Origin: an uncultured Methanomassiliicoccales archaeon
GTDB taxonomy: Archaea; Thermoplasmatota; Thermoplasmata; Methanomassiliicoccales; Methanomethylophilaceae
Length of the DNA stretch: 35,500 nucleotides
Reading direction: 5' to 3'
NCBI GenBank assembly: GCA_934234005.1
Contig: CAKQHC010000004.1
Span: 1-35,500 of the forward strand
The notes under the pieces are model-generated. The model worked only from the letters and a program-made list of their open reading frames with translations, had not been told where the DNA came from and searched no databases. The position numbers and the translations under genes were made by a program. Shown here one piece after another: positions 7,865 through 16,110 of this stretch. Within the stretch, counting starts at the first letter, position 1, and each line of letters begins with the position of its first letter.

Positions 7865-8644
7865 ATGACTCTCACCCATGCGATAAAGGACCGCGCCTAT
7901 TCGGCATACGAATCCCAGTTGGAAAAAGAGATCAAGGAAGGTCTCATGCCGAAGCATATTGCGGTTATCATGGATGGGAACCGCCGTTATGCCAAGGAGA
8001 TTCTGAATGCGGAACCGATGGAGGGTCACAGGCTGGGAAGGGCCAAACTGGACGAGGTTCTGCATTGGTGTCTGGAGCTGAACATACCCGTTTTAACATT
8101 TTACGCGTTTTCCACGGAGAACTTCAACCGCGACGAGAGCGAAGTCGAGTATCTCATGGATCTTCTGGAAGAATCTCTGTACGATTTTGCCAAGAACGAA
8201 GACGTCCACAAGCATAAAGTGGCAATAAGGGTCATCGGCGACCGCGACATGCTTCCCGAGAAGGTTTGCAAAGCTATGGACCATGCGTACGAAGTCACCA
8301 AAGATTACGACAGCAAAATACTGAACATGGCCATAGCCTACGGCGGCCGTCAGGATATTGCCATGACCGTCAAGGGAATAGCCCAGGACGTACTTGACGG
8401 CAAGATTGCGGTGGACGACATAACCGAGCATCTCATATCCACAAGGATATCCACTTTGGGATTGCCGGACCCAGATTTGGTGATCCGCACGTCCGGGGAG
8501 ATACGCATATCCAATTTCCTGCTGTGGCAGATTGCATACTCCGAACTGTATTTTACCGACGTGTTCTGGCCTGATTTCAGATACATAGATCTGCTGAGAG
8601 CCATACGCACCTATCAGAAACGTATGAGACGCTTCGGGGAGTGA
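7865..8644 (+). CDS. uppS: Cis-prenyltransferase (polyprenyl/undecaprenyl diphosphate synthase family)
   Basis: A 259-residue enzyme that lengthens an allylic diphosphate with isopentenyl diphosphate in cis, giving the polyprenyl carrier used for glycan transfer at the membrane. Hallmarks in order: HIAVIMDGNRRYAKE with catalytic Asp37, GHRLG, TFYAFSTENFNR, AYGGRQDI and DLVIRTSGEIRISNFLLWQ followed by YSELYF. Length matches archaeal members. It starts 4 bases after the marker-11 stop and lies 3 bases before the radical-SAM gene. The final chain length cannot be read from sequence. Confidence 0.94.
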   Translation: MTLTHAIKDRAYSAYESQLEKEIKEGLMPKHIAVIMDGNRRYAKEILNAEPMEGHRLGRAKLDEVLHWCLELNIPVLTFYAFSTENFNRDESEVEYLMDLLEESLYDFAKNEDVHKHKVAIRVIGDRDMLPEKVCKAMDHAYEVTKDYDSKILNMAIAYGGRQDIAMTVKGIAQDVLDGKIAVDDITEHLISTRISTLGLPDPDLVIRTSGEIRISNFLLWQIAYSELYFTDVFWPDFRYIDLLRAIRTYQKRMRRFGE

Positions 8645-8647
8645 ACC

Positions 8648-10372
8648 ATGGGTTACGATGTGATTTTCCTTCACGCCCCCAGCGTTTACGATTTTCGTAA
8701 GAAACCGATATTTTATGGACCGGTCAGCGATGTGATCCCTTCGTCTCCCGTGTTCGAAATGTACCCTATGGGATTCATGACCATATCCGCGCATCTGGAA
8801 GCGGCGGGTTTCAAGACAAGGATAGTAAACATCGCCGTTCAGATGCTTCAGAGCGAAAAATTCGATGCCGAACGCAAAATTTCCAAACTGAACGCCAGGA
8901 TGTTTTGCATCGATCTGCATTGGATGCCCCACGCACACGGTGCTTTGGAATTGGCAAAATTGGTGAAGAAATACCATCCCGACGCCCTGGTGGAATTCGG
9001 AGGACTGACTTCGTCGTATTTTTACGACGAACTCATACGCAGACCCGAAGTCGATCTTGTAATGCGCGGGGACACAACCGAAGTTCCCACCGTAAAATTG
9101 ATGACGGCTTTGGAGAAGGGCAGAGATCTGTCGGAAGTGCCGAATCTTGTGTGGAAAGACCGCAACGGCAAAATCCACGACAACAGTCTGACATATTCGC
9201 TGACCTCTTTGGACGAAATCATATTCGATTACGGTTCTATGATTAAAACCGTCATGAGAAACATGCACATTTCCGATGCGCTGCCTTGGTTCGGGTGGGA
9301 CAAACTTCCGCTGACATCGGTATTTACCGTAAGGGGATGTTCCATAAACTGCGCCGAGTGCGGAGGTTCCCATTATGCCAACGGAAAGGTGGTCTGCAGG
9401 AAGGCTCCCGCATTCAGAAGTCCAGAGAAACTCGCCGAAGACATAGATATGATCCAGTCGTATCTGGACACGCCCGTGTTTATAGTCGGCGATCTTCGCC
9501 AGCAGGGTATGTCCTATGCGGAACGTTTTCTGAAAGAATGCAGGGAACGCAGGATAAAGAACCATGTAGTCATAGAGCTGTTCAACGGAGCGGCTCCGGA
9601 ATATTTCCGCGAAGTCGACAAATCGTTCGAGGGCGGGTGGTCTATAGAGTTTTCTCCCGACTCGCATGACGAGGCCGTAAGACTGGCTCTCGGAAAGGGA
9701 TATACCAACGAAGCAATCGAAAAAACCATACCCGCGGCGTTTGACAGCGGATGCAGCAGGTTTGATCTGTTTTACATGAACGGTCTGCCGTTTCAGGACA
9801 GGGAATCGTCTTTGAACAGTGCCAGAGCTTCCAAGCACCTTTGGAGTTTGGTAGGCAGGGACGATAATCTGTTCATATATAATGCGCCGTTCGCACCGTT
9901 TGTCGACCCCGGAAGCAGGGTATTCGAGGAACCAGAGAAATGGGGATACAGGCTCCGTGCCAAAACTCTCGAGGAGCACAGGGTACTTTTGGACAATCCG
10001 TCGTGGAAGCATGTTCTTTCGTACGAAACAAAGTGGATGTCGCGTGACGACGTTGCCGAAATATCGTATGATGCGGCAATAATTCTTGCCAAGTGCGAGA
10101 ACGAAGCCGGACGTATCGACGGCAGCACGTGTGCGCAGCGTTGCGAGAGAACCGAGTTTGCGCGCGAACTGATGCACAAAGTGGACGGTATTATGAATAT
10201 TGCGGATCCCGAAGAGAGAAATGCGCGTTTGTGGGAGACCAAAGACGAAGGTTCCCGTATGATGAATTCAACGGTCTGCAACAAAAAGGATTTGGATTGG
10301 GATGCGGGCTCCATCTGGAGCAACGCACCCCGTGTGGCATGCGGACTGATAAAATCCGTGTTCAGACGCTGA
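8648..10372 (+). CDS. B12-binding domain / radical SAM protein (Ta0216-like family)
   Basis: A 574-residue protein. Residues about 1-150 resemble a cobalamin-binding domain (LHAPSV, YPMGFMTISAHLEAAG, VEFGGL, MRGDTTEVP). Residues from about 220 carry a radical SAM domain with the iron-sulfur motif RGCSINCAEC (Cys231, Cys235, Cys238), then long C-terminal sequence. The arrangement fits the archaeal B12/radical SAM family named after Thermoplasma Ta0216; members of this class typically perform methylations or rearrangements, but the substrate is unknown. It begins 3 bases after uppS and ends flush against the convergent proC gene: its TGA at 10370-10372 directly abuts the proC stop at 10373-10375. 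Confidence 0.85.
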   Translation: MGYDVIFLHAPSVYDFRKKPIFYGPVSDVIPSSPVFEMYPMGFMTISAHLEAAGFKTRIVNIAVQMLQSEKFDAERKISKLNARMFCIDLHWMPHAHGALELAKLVKKYHPDALVEFGGLTSSYFYDELIRRPEVDLVMRGDTTEVPTVKLMTALEKGRDLSEVPNLVWKDRNGKIHDNSLTYSLTSLDEIIFDYGSMIKTVMRNMHISDALPWFGWDKLPLTSVFTVRGCSINCAECGGSHYANGKVVCRKAPAFRSPEKLAEDIDMIQSYLDTPVFIVGDLRQQGMSYAERFLKECRERRIKNHVVIELFNGAAPEYFREVDKSFEGGWSIEFSPDSHDEAVRLALGKGYTNEAIEKTIPAAFDSGCSRFDLFYMNGLPFQDRESSLNSARASKHLWSLVGRDDNLFIYNAPFAPFVDPGSRVFEEPEKWGYRLRAKTLEEHRVLLDNPSWKHVLSYETKWMSRDDVAEISYDAAIILAKCENEAGRIDGSTCAQRCERTEFARELMHKVDGIMNIADPEERNARLWETKDEGSRMMNSTVCNKKDLDWDAGSIWSNAPRVACGLIKSVFRR

Positions 10373-11182
10373 TCAGTCCTTGTTGCTCATTATGCGCGAT
10401 TTGGCAATTGTATTGTCTACCGCGGCAATCATTGCGGAGCGCAATCCCTTGTCCTCCAGGGTTTTTACGCCGACTATGGTTGTGCCTGCGGGAGAGCAGA
10501 CCTCATCTCTGAGCTGACCGGGATGTTTTCCCGTTTCCAAGACCATTTTTGCCGCACCGAGCATAGATTGTGCGGCGAGTTTGACAGAATCGGTGCGGCT
10601 CAGCCCGTTCAGGACTCCGGCATCGGCCATGGCATCGATTATCAGATACATGAACGCGGGAGAGCTGCCCGCAATACCTGTTATCGCATCCATGTATTCT
10701 TCCGGAACTTCAATGGCCAGTCCCGTGGATTCCAATATTCTGGCTATGTATTTTTTATCCGTTTCGCTGAATCCGTTGCCGCAGGTGTATCCCATGGCCC
10801 CTTCCAAAACCATGCAGCAATGGTTGGGCATAACCCTTACAACCTTAGAATCTGGCACATATTCCTGAAGGGTGTTGAGCGTAAGTCCCGCCACTATGCT
10901 TATCAGGGTCTGTTCCGGAGAGAACGAAACTCCCGGTTCGGAGAATACTCCGGATACGTGTTTGGGTTTGACGGCAAGTACGACGAGATCGGCCGTTCCA
11001 ACAACTTCTGCGGCCGAGCGATAGGTATCGATTCCGTAGGTCTCTTTCACATGATCCCTGGTTTTGGCACTCGGGGCACACGCGACAATTTCTTCTTTGG
11101 CGAAAATACCCTTTGCAATCAGCCCGCCGATCAGGGCTTCGGCCATTTTTCCCGCACCGATGAATGCGATTTTCTTATCCAT
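10373..11182 (-). CDS. proC: Pyrroline-5-carboxylate reductase
   Basis: A 269-residue enzyme for the last step of proline synthesis, reducing pyrroline-5-carboxylate with NAD(P)H. The Rossmann motif IAFIGAGKMAEALIGGL is at the N-terminus, AVKPKH follows, and the C-terminal signature regions AGSSPAFMYLIIDAMADAGV and SPAGTTIVGVKTLED are present. The start is set at 11182 because the family begins right at the Rossmann strand (MDKKIAFIG); an upstream in-frame ATG at 11188 would add two residues, while the longer open frame to 11329 runs through the promoter region. It is transcribed divergently from the fpo operon. Confidence 0.94.
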   Translation of the reverse strand: MDKKIAFIGAGKMAEALIGGLIAKGIFAKEEIVACAPSAKTRDHVKETYGIDTYRSAAEVVGTADLVVLAVKPKHVSGVFSEPGVSFSPEQTLISIVAGLTLNTLQEYVPDSKVVRVMPNHCCMVLEGAMGYTCGNGFSETDKKYIARILESTGLAIEVPEEYMDAITGIAGSSPAFMYLIIDAMADAGVLNGLSRTDSVKLAAQSMLGAAKMVLETGKHPGQLRDEVCSPAGTTIVGVKTLEDKGLRSAMIAAVDNTIAKSRIMSNKD

Positions 11183-11301
11183 GGGCATGCCGATTGCCGT
11201 GCGGATTATTAACATGATGCACGCGCACGCGCGTCGCGCGTCCCTAATAATAAAAAGCGGGATGCAACCTTTATGTACTAACACACCATCCGCAAGACCC
11301 A
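11183..11301. promoter_or_regulatory. Divergent promoter region between proC and fpoA
   Basis: The 119-base gap holds CTAATAATAAAAAG (11244-11257), whose complement reads TTTTTATTATTAG and can serve as the proC TATA element. CTTTATGT at 11269-11276 lies about 27 bases before the fpoA ATG and would give a leaderless fpo transcript. Next to these is the GC-alternating block 11219-11241, containing a 6-bp inverted repeat (ACGCGC 11221-11226, GCGCGT 11236-11241) around the palindrome ACGCGCGT (11227-11234). It is a candidate operator for either gene. Confidence 0.45.
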
Positions 11302-11664
11302 ATGTCACTAATTGTGTACTACATGCCATTAGCGATTGTGAGCCTCATCGCGCTCGGATTCGCCCCATTGGCATGGTGGGCATCAAGGTTCGTTAGGCCT
11401 ACTCATCCCACTCAGTGGATGGAATCCACCTACGAGTGCGGTTCAGAGCCTATCGGAGATGCTCATGTCCAGTTCAGGTTCCAATACTACACCTTCGCGC
11501 TGATCTTTGTGGTATTTGACCTGGTGGCGACATTCCTCATGCTCTGGGCTGTAGCGTTCACGGGATTATCCATGACGGCCAAGACCATGATGATCGTCTT
11601 CTTCGGAATTCTTATTCTCGGAGTATGCTACGCTCTGAAAAAGGAGGAAACCGTATGGATATGA
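11302..11664 (+). CDS. fpoA: Fpo complex subunit A (NuoA/ND3 homologue)
   Basis: A 120-residue membrane protein, subunit A of the F420H2 dehydrogenase-like complex, homologous to complex I NuoA. Three membrane segments are visible (residues about 4-25, 63-85 and 90-112), and the loop after the first carries the family hallmark YECGSEPIG, a conserved part of the quinone-site/coupling region. The first gene of a twelve-gene operon. Promoter elements lie directly upstream, and fpoB starts inside its end. Confidence 0.95.
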   Translation: MSLIVYYMPLAIVSLIALGFAPLAWWASRFVRPTHPTQWMESTYECGSEPIGDAHVQFRFQYYTFALIFVVFDLVATFLMLWAVAFTGLSMTAKTMMIVFFGILILGVCYALKKEETVWI

Positions 11665-12221
11665 GCTTATACCCCCATGCAGTCGCGATGAGTGCTGACG
11701 AGTTCATGTCATGGTCCAACGCCATGATCAATGACTTGCTCAGCTCAGGAACGAAAAAAACCATCGACGAGCTTACCGGACCCATTTGGTCCTGGGCAAT
11801 GAAGAACTCAATGCACCCTCTGCACTGGGGTCTTGCATGCTGCGCTCTCGAGATGGCCGCTGCTTCTGCACCCAGATATGATGCCGAGCGTTACGGTATG
11901 ATTTACCGTTCTTCGCCCAGGCAGACCGATATCCTCCTCGTCAACGGATGGATTTCCAAGAAAATCCGTCCCGACCTCAGGCGTCTTTACGAGCAGATCC
12001 CCAACCCCAAATGGGTTGTCGCGATGGGCGAGTGCGCCATTTCCGGAGGACCTTGGTACGATTCTTACAACACCGTACAGGGACTCGACCAGATTGTTCC
12101 CGTGGACGTATACATCCCCGGATGCCCGGCCAGACCCGATGCAATGATTGACGGATTCATGCTTCTCCAGAAGAAAATCGAGAGTTACTTCAGGAGAGGA
12201 GCCTTCATGGAGGATCTCTGA
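11655..12221 (+). CDS. fpoB: Fpo complex subunit B (NuoB homologue, N2 cluster)
   Basis: A 188-residue peripheral subunit that binds the terminal [4Fe-4S] cluster N2 and passes electrons to the membrane acceptor. The four ligands are visible: the adjacent pair in GLACCALEMAA, the cysteine in AMGECAISGG and that in YIPGCPARPDA. ATG 11655 follows AGGAGG (11642-11647) by 7 bases and overlaps fpoA by 10 bases; ATG 11661 is an in-frame alternative. Methanophenazine-type acceptors are known for Fpo in Methanosarcina; what is used here is not shown by the sequence. Confidence 0.96.
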   Translation: MDMSLYPHAVAMSADEFMSWSNAMINDLLSSGTKKTIDELTGPIWSWAMKNSMHPLHWGLACCALEMAAASAPRYDAERYGMIYRSSPRQTDILLVNGWISKKIRPDLRRLYEQIPNPKWVVAMGECAISGGPWYDSYNTVQGLDQIVPVDVYIPGCPARPDAMIDGFMLLQKKIESYFRRGAFMEDL

Positions 12222-12688
12222 TGGACGAGACCGTTTACCAGAAACCCACCGAAGAGGAAATCGTTTCTGCTCTGAAAACAAACTGCCCCTGCGTCAATGT
12301 CACCAAGACCGAGACCCGCAGAGTATATGCAACTGTTCCCAGAGAGAATCTCTTCAAAGTCTGTCAGTACATCCAGAAGTACCTGACCTTCGAGCACTGC
12401 TCGACAGTCATCGGTGTCGATTACGTCGACCACCTCAGCACAGTGTACCACCTCACCAATTACTACAACGGCGTCATGATCGAGCTTACTGCGGACATTC
12501 CCGCGGACGATCTCCACATCGATTCCGTTACTCCTATCTGGGAGGGTGCGAACTGGCACGAGAGGGAGACATACGAACTGTTCGGAATCATCTTCGACGG
12601 TCACCCCAGACTGGAGAGGCTGCTCACACCCGAGACTTATCAGTTCTTCCCGTTCAGGAAATCGTACAAGCTCAGGGGGTCCGAGTGA
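12221..12688 (+). CDS. fpoC: Fpo complex subunit C (NuoC homologue)
   Basis: A 155-residue peripheral-arm subunit of the complex I family, with the diagnostic motif WHERETYELFGIIFDGHP followed by RLLTPE. NuoC-type proteins support subunits B and D and carry no cofactor. Its ATG overlaps the fpoB stop by one base (TGATG). It is separate from fpoD, unlike the fused NuoCD of some bacteria. Confidence 0.95.
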   Translation: MDETVYQKPTEEEIVSALKTNCPCVNVTKTETRRVYATVPRENLFKVCQYIQKYLTFEHCSTVIGVDYVDHLSTVYHLTNYYNGVMIELTADIPADDLHIDSVTPIWEGANWHERETYELFGIIFDGHPRLERLLTPETYQFFPFRKSYKLRGSE

Positions 12689-12690
12689 TT

Positions 12691-13833
12691 ATGACAGATT
12701 CAATTGTTCCCGTACAAGAGATGGAAGAGAAGATGAAGACCGACAAGATGTGGCTCATCATGGGTCCCCAGCATCCTTTCTCCCACGGTCTCTGGACACT
12801 CAAAGTTCAGGTCGACGGAGAAATATGCGTGGACGCAGATCCTATCGTCGGATACCTTCACCGCGGATGGGAAAAAGAGGCAGAGAACAGGACATACCCC
12901 AAAATCATTCCGATGGCGGACCGTCTTTGTTATGCGGCTTCCATGACCTACACCCACCTTTACTGTATGACAGTAGAGAAGGCACTGGGTATCGACATTC
13001 CCGAGAAAGCGAAATACATCAGAATCGTCGCAGACGAAGTCTGCCGTATCCAATCCCACCTTATGTGGCTGGCTGCAGTGGGTACCGACCTCGGTAACCT
13101 GACTGTGTTCCTCTGGTGTATGAGGGAAAGGGAATACTTCCTCGATCTCAACGTTAAGCTCTGCGGAGCCAGGATGACTACCAACTACCCCCGTATCGGA
13201 GGAGTCAGGAACGACACCACCGAACTGTTCGACAGAGACATCATCAGATGCTGCGACAGGTTCGAGAAAGCACTGTGGGAAATCATCGCCCTTATCGATG
13301 ATTCTTCAATCTTCGTATCAAGGATGAAGGGAATCAGTTACCTCACGCGCGAGCAGTGTGCCAACCTCGGTCTCACTGGTCCCGCCATGAGAGGATGCGG
13401 AGTCGATTTCGATATCCGTCGCGACGATCCCTACGACAATTACGACAAGGTTGATTTCGAAGTACCTGTCCTCAAAGAAGGAGACAGCTATGCCAGATAC
13501 ATGATCCGTATCGAGGAGATGTTCCAGTCTTGCGACATCATCAGGCAGGCAGTCCAGAAGATTCAGGCACTCGGAAAGAACGCACCCTACAGGATAAAGA
13601 CGCCTTCGCAGGTCCCCGCCGGAACCACGTTCACCAGGCTCGAGGATCCCCGCGGAGAATCTCTTATGTACCTTGTATCGGACGGAACCGACAGGCCTTA
13701 CAGGCTTAAAGTGCGCAGTCCGATTTTCACGAACGTATCTACATCCAAAGCCATGGCGGTAGGATGCAGGATTGCCGATGTTCCGGCTATTCTCGCTCAG
13801 ATCGACATGTGTCTCGGTGAGACCGACAGGTGA
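12691..13833 (+). CDS. fpoD: Fpo complex subunit D (NuoD/49-kDa homologue)
   Basis: A 380-residue subunit that with FpoB forms the acceptor-reducing pocket. The N-terminus contains MGPQHPFSHG (the PxHP-STHG-type loop with its histidine), VGYLHRGWEK, the helix with YCMTVEKALG, and a C-terminal segment ending DIPAILAQIDMCLGETDR-like, as in the family. ATG 12691 lies 2 bases after the fpoC stop; the frame is open further upstream to 12148, but that stretch is fpoB and fpoC read out of frame. The usual Ser-Thr before the pocket histidine is replaced by Phe-Ser (PFSHG), which could reflect a different acceptor. Confidence 0.95.
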   Translation: MTDSIVPVQEMEEKMKTDKMWLIMGPQHPFSHGLWTLKVQVDGEICVDADPIVGYLHRGWEKEAENRTYPKIIPMADRLCYAASMTYTHLYCMTVEKALGIDIPEKAKYIRIVADEVCRIQSHLMWLAAVGTDLGNLTVFLWCMREREYFLDLNVKLCGARMTTNYPRIGGVRNDTTELFDRDIIRCCDRFEKALWEIIALIDDSSIFVSRMKGISYLTREQCANLGLTGPAMRGCGVDFDIRRDDPYDNYDKVDFEVPVLKEGDSYARYMIRIEEMFQSCDIIRQAVQKIQALGKNAPYRIKTPSQVPAGTTFTRLEDPRGESLMYLVSDGTDRPYRLKVRSPIFTNVSTSKAMAVGCRIADVPAILAQIDMCLGETDR

Positions 13834-13838
13834 TTCAG

Positions 13839-15029
13839 ATGGCAACAGAACACATTTACAAATCTTTGTCTGACTGGATCGACTGGAACGGCGTTGCCGG
13901 CCACATGATGAGCAACCCCTACTACCCGTTCGGCGATACCTACAACCTGCCTTTCGACATGGCATGGAAACTGTGGGACATCATCGGCGGAACCATAGCA
14001 TGGCTCATCAACCTCATCTGGGACGGAAACCCCATCTCCACCTGGCTGATGTGCGATGCGACGATGACTTTGATGTCGCTCATCATCTTCATGCTCCTCA
14101 TCTTCATCGTGGTGTTTGTGTGTACGCTGATATCGCTGTGGATGGAGCGTAAGTGTCTCGGTAGGATGATGGACAGACGCGGTACCATGGTGGGTCTCAA
14201 AGGATTCCTCCAGTGTGTCGCAGACGGTCTCAAGACCTTCATGAAAGAGAACACCATCCCCAAGAAAGTCGACAAGATGACTTACATGTGGTGCGTCTCG
14301 CTTATCGTGGGTGTATCCGTTCTGGTCGCCTGTATGATCCCTCTGTCCCAGAGGTGGTTCGTCGTCGATTACGGATCCGGACTTCTCATAGTTATGGCGT
14401 TCTACGCACTGGCACCGTTCTTCATCCTTGTTTCGGGATGGGCTCAGAACAACAAATACTCCCTTATCGGAGGTATGAGGGCAGCGGAACTTATGATTTC
14501 ATATGAGGTTCCTATGCTCATTATGATCGGTACCACCGCACTTCTCGCAGGCAGTGTCAACATCGGTGACATCGTCAATGCACAGAACGAAACCATGTGG
14601 TACTTTATCCCCCAGATCATCGGTTTCATCACCTTCTTCTTCTGCGCCACAGCAGAGGCCGAGCGTACTCCTTTCGATATCGCGGAAGCAGAGGCGGAAC
14701 TCGTCGAAGGATGGCAGACCGAATACGCAGGTATGAAATGGGGTCTCATCATGCTGGCAGATTATTTCAGAGGATACGTTTCCTGTGCAATGGTCGCTAT
14801 CATGTATCTCGGCGGATGGACTCTGCCCTATATCGGCGACACGTTCATGCCCGAACTGATTTTCCTCGCAAAGGCTTGGTTTGTCTTCTTCCTGATGATT
14901 CTCGTAAGATGCGCCCTTGCCCGTGTCAGGACAGATCAGATCCTCAACATCGGATGGAAAGTTTTCATGCCCCTGTCCGTTATCAACTTGGTTATAGCCA
15001 TCCTGCTTAAGACCGGAGGTGTCTTCTGA
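13839..15029 (+). CDS. fpoH: Fpo complex subunit H (NuoH/ND1 homologue)
   Basis: A 396-residue membrane subunit that links the peripheral arm to the membrane arm. Family features: SLWMERKCLGRMMDRRGTM, VADGLKTFMKENTIP, and AEAERTPFDIAEAEAEL with the conserved acidic loop followed by GWQTEYAGMKWG. About eight membrane helices are visible. It is longer than usual because about 75 residues precede the first conserved helix, including a hydrophobic stretch WDIIGGTIAWLINLIW. ATG 13839 follows the fpoD stop by 5 bases; a GTG at 13830 is in frame and overlapping. Confidence 0.95.
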   Translation: MATEHIYKSLSDWIDWNGVAGHMMSNPYYPFGDTYNLPFDMAWKLWDIIGGTIAWLINLIWDGNPISTWLMCDATMTLMSLIIFMLLIFIVVFVCTLISLWMERKCLGRMMDRRGTMVGLKGFLQCVADGLKTFMKENTIPKKVDKMTYMWCVSLIVGVSVLVACMIPLSQRWFVVDYGSGLLIVMAFYALAPFFILVSGWAQNNKYSLIGGMRAAELMISYEVPMLIMIGTTALLAGSVNIGDIVNAQNETMWYFIPQIIGFITFFFCATAEAERTPFDIAEAEAELVEGWQTEYAGMKWGLIMLADYFRGYVSCAMVAIMYLGGWTLPYIGDTFMPELIFLAKAWFVFFLMILVRCALARVRTDQILNIGWKVFMPLSVINLVIAILLKTGGVF

Positions 15030-15769
15030 TGGCAATGAAATATCTTGACAAATATCCGAAGAATCTGGCAAAGAGCCTGTGGGTAATCAAACCCTGCTGG
15101 GCAGTCATGAAACTGTTCATCAAGACCATCATCCACAGACCTGTCACGGTTCTGTATCCTTATGAGAAGGAGTGGATTCCCGAGAACTACCGCGGACGTC
15201 CCGGACTTATCTTCGACAAGTGCGTCTCCTGCGGTATGTGCGTCCGTATGTGCCCCACGGCTTGTATCAAGCTCATCGAGGTCAGCGACGACGAAGGAAA
15301 GCCGGTCATGAGGCCTCAGGTCAACATCGGCAGATGCGCCATGTGCGGTTACTGTGCCGAGTACTGCCCCGTGGATGCTATGACGGTCACTCCCGAATAC
15401 GAGCTCGCAGAATACACCAGGTACGATCTTCTGTACGGTCCCCGCAGGCTTAACTACCCCGGAACCACAGACGGAATGAAAGTCAAACTGGAAGTTACCC
15501 TGCCTTCCGATATCGAAGCCGGACACCCCGAGAGGCGTGTCAGTGCGTTCGCCGTGGACAGGCCCGAGCTCATTGACAGCAAGTGCATCGGTTGTAAGAA
15601 GTGCGCCAAAGTCTGCCCCGTGAACGCCATCGAAATGGTCGAGAAGGGAGTCAACGAGAAGGGAAGGCCCGTAATCCGTCCCGTCGTAGACATGCACAAG
15701 TGCATTGCATGCAACAACTGTGTCGATGACTGTCCCAAGGATGCTCTCAAGATTAAGGAGGTGCTCTGA
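15029..15769 (+). CDS. fpoI: Fpo complex subunit I with four [4Fe-4S] motifs
   Basis: A 246-residue iron-sulfur subunit. The NuoI-like first half holds two CxxCxxCxxxCP motifs (Cys65/68/71/75 and Cys103/106/109/113), matching clusters N6a and N6b that wire electrons to FpoB. A second half, after a linker of about 60 residues, holds two more complete motifs (Cys186/189/192/196 and Cys225/228/231/235), forming a second 2[4Fe-4S] ferredoxin-type domain. FpoI/NuoI normally has only the first pair, at about 120-180 residues. The linker is rich in charged residues and includes GPRRLNYPG and KVKLEVTLPSD. ATG 15029 overlaps the fpoH stop by one base. The extension may dock a ferredoxin or another electron donor; that is inference. 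Confidence 0.95.
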   Translation: MAMKYLDKYPKNLAKSLWVIKPCWAVMKLFIKTIIHRPVTVLYPYEKEWIPENYRGRPGLIFDKCVSCGMCVRMCPTACIKLIEVSDDEGKPVMRPQVNIGRCAMCGYCAEYCPVDAMTVTPEYELAEYTRYDLLYGPRRLNYPGTTDGMKVKLEVTLPSDIEAGHPERRVSAFAVDRPELIDSKCIGCKKCAKVCPVNAIEMVEKGVNEKGRPVIRPVVDMHKCIACNNCVDDCPKDALKIKEVL

Positions 15770-16110
15770 TGGGAATCATTAATGATGCAGTGGATTTCGT
15801 TTGGGGAGGCATCAAGGATGTCGGTTGCTATCTGCTCGACAACCTGGATCTCGTGGCGTTCCTCATACTGGCGTTCATCGCCGTTCTGGCCGCACTCAAA
15901 GTCGTCCAGGACAAAGAGGTCATTCACAGTGCGTTCTATCTCGCTCTCGTGTTCCTCTGTGTGGGATTCGTTTACTTCTTCCTCGAAGCAGAATTCATTG
16001 CTGTAGTACAGCTGCTCGTGTACGTCGGTGCTATCACCATCCTGTTCGCGTTCAGCATCATGCTTACGAGAAGGTACATTATGAAGAAAGGAGGAGACTC
16101 CGATGAGTAA
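15769..16110 (+). CDS. fpoJ: Fpo complex subunit J, N-terminal part (NuoJ homologue)
   Basis: A 113-residue membrane protein matching the first three helices of NuoJ: LDLVAFLILAFIAVLAALKVV, then the helix after HSAFYLAL with FVYFFLEAEFIAVVQLLVYVGAITILFAFSIML, the conserved third-helix region. In Methanosarcina the J subunit is also encoded by two adjacent short genes, and the next gene supplies the rest. It overlaps fpoI by one base and the second J gene by eight. Confidence 0.9.
   Translation: MGIINDAVDFVWGGIKDVGCYLLDNLDLVAFLILAFIAVLAALKVVQDKEVIHSAFYLALVFLCVGFVYFFLEAEFIAVVQLLVYVGAITILFAFSIMLTRRYIMKKGGDSDE

Noticed and set aside
5614..7875. Long minus-strand open frame of 753 codons opposite folD, kptA and marker 11
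   Set aside because: It spans three well-supported plus-strand genes and has no recognisable motif; a codon-usage shadow.
12148..12690. N-terminal extension of fpoD by 181 codons
   Set aside because: The extension is fpoB and fpoC read in another frame and is Arg/Ser-rich; the conserved FpoD sequence begins after ATG 12691.
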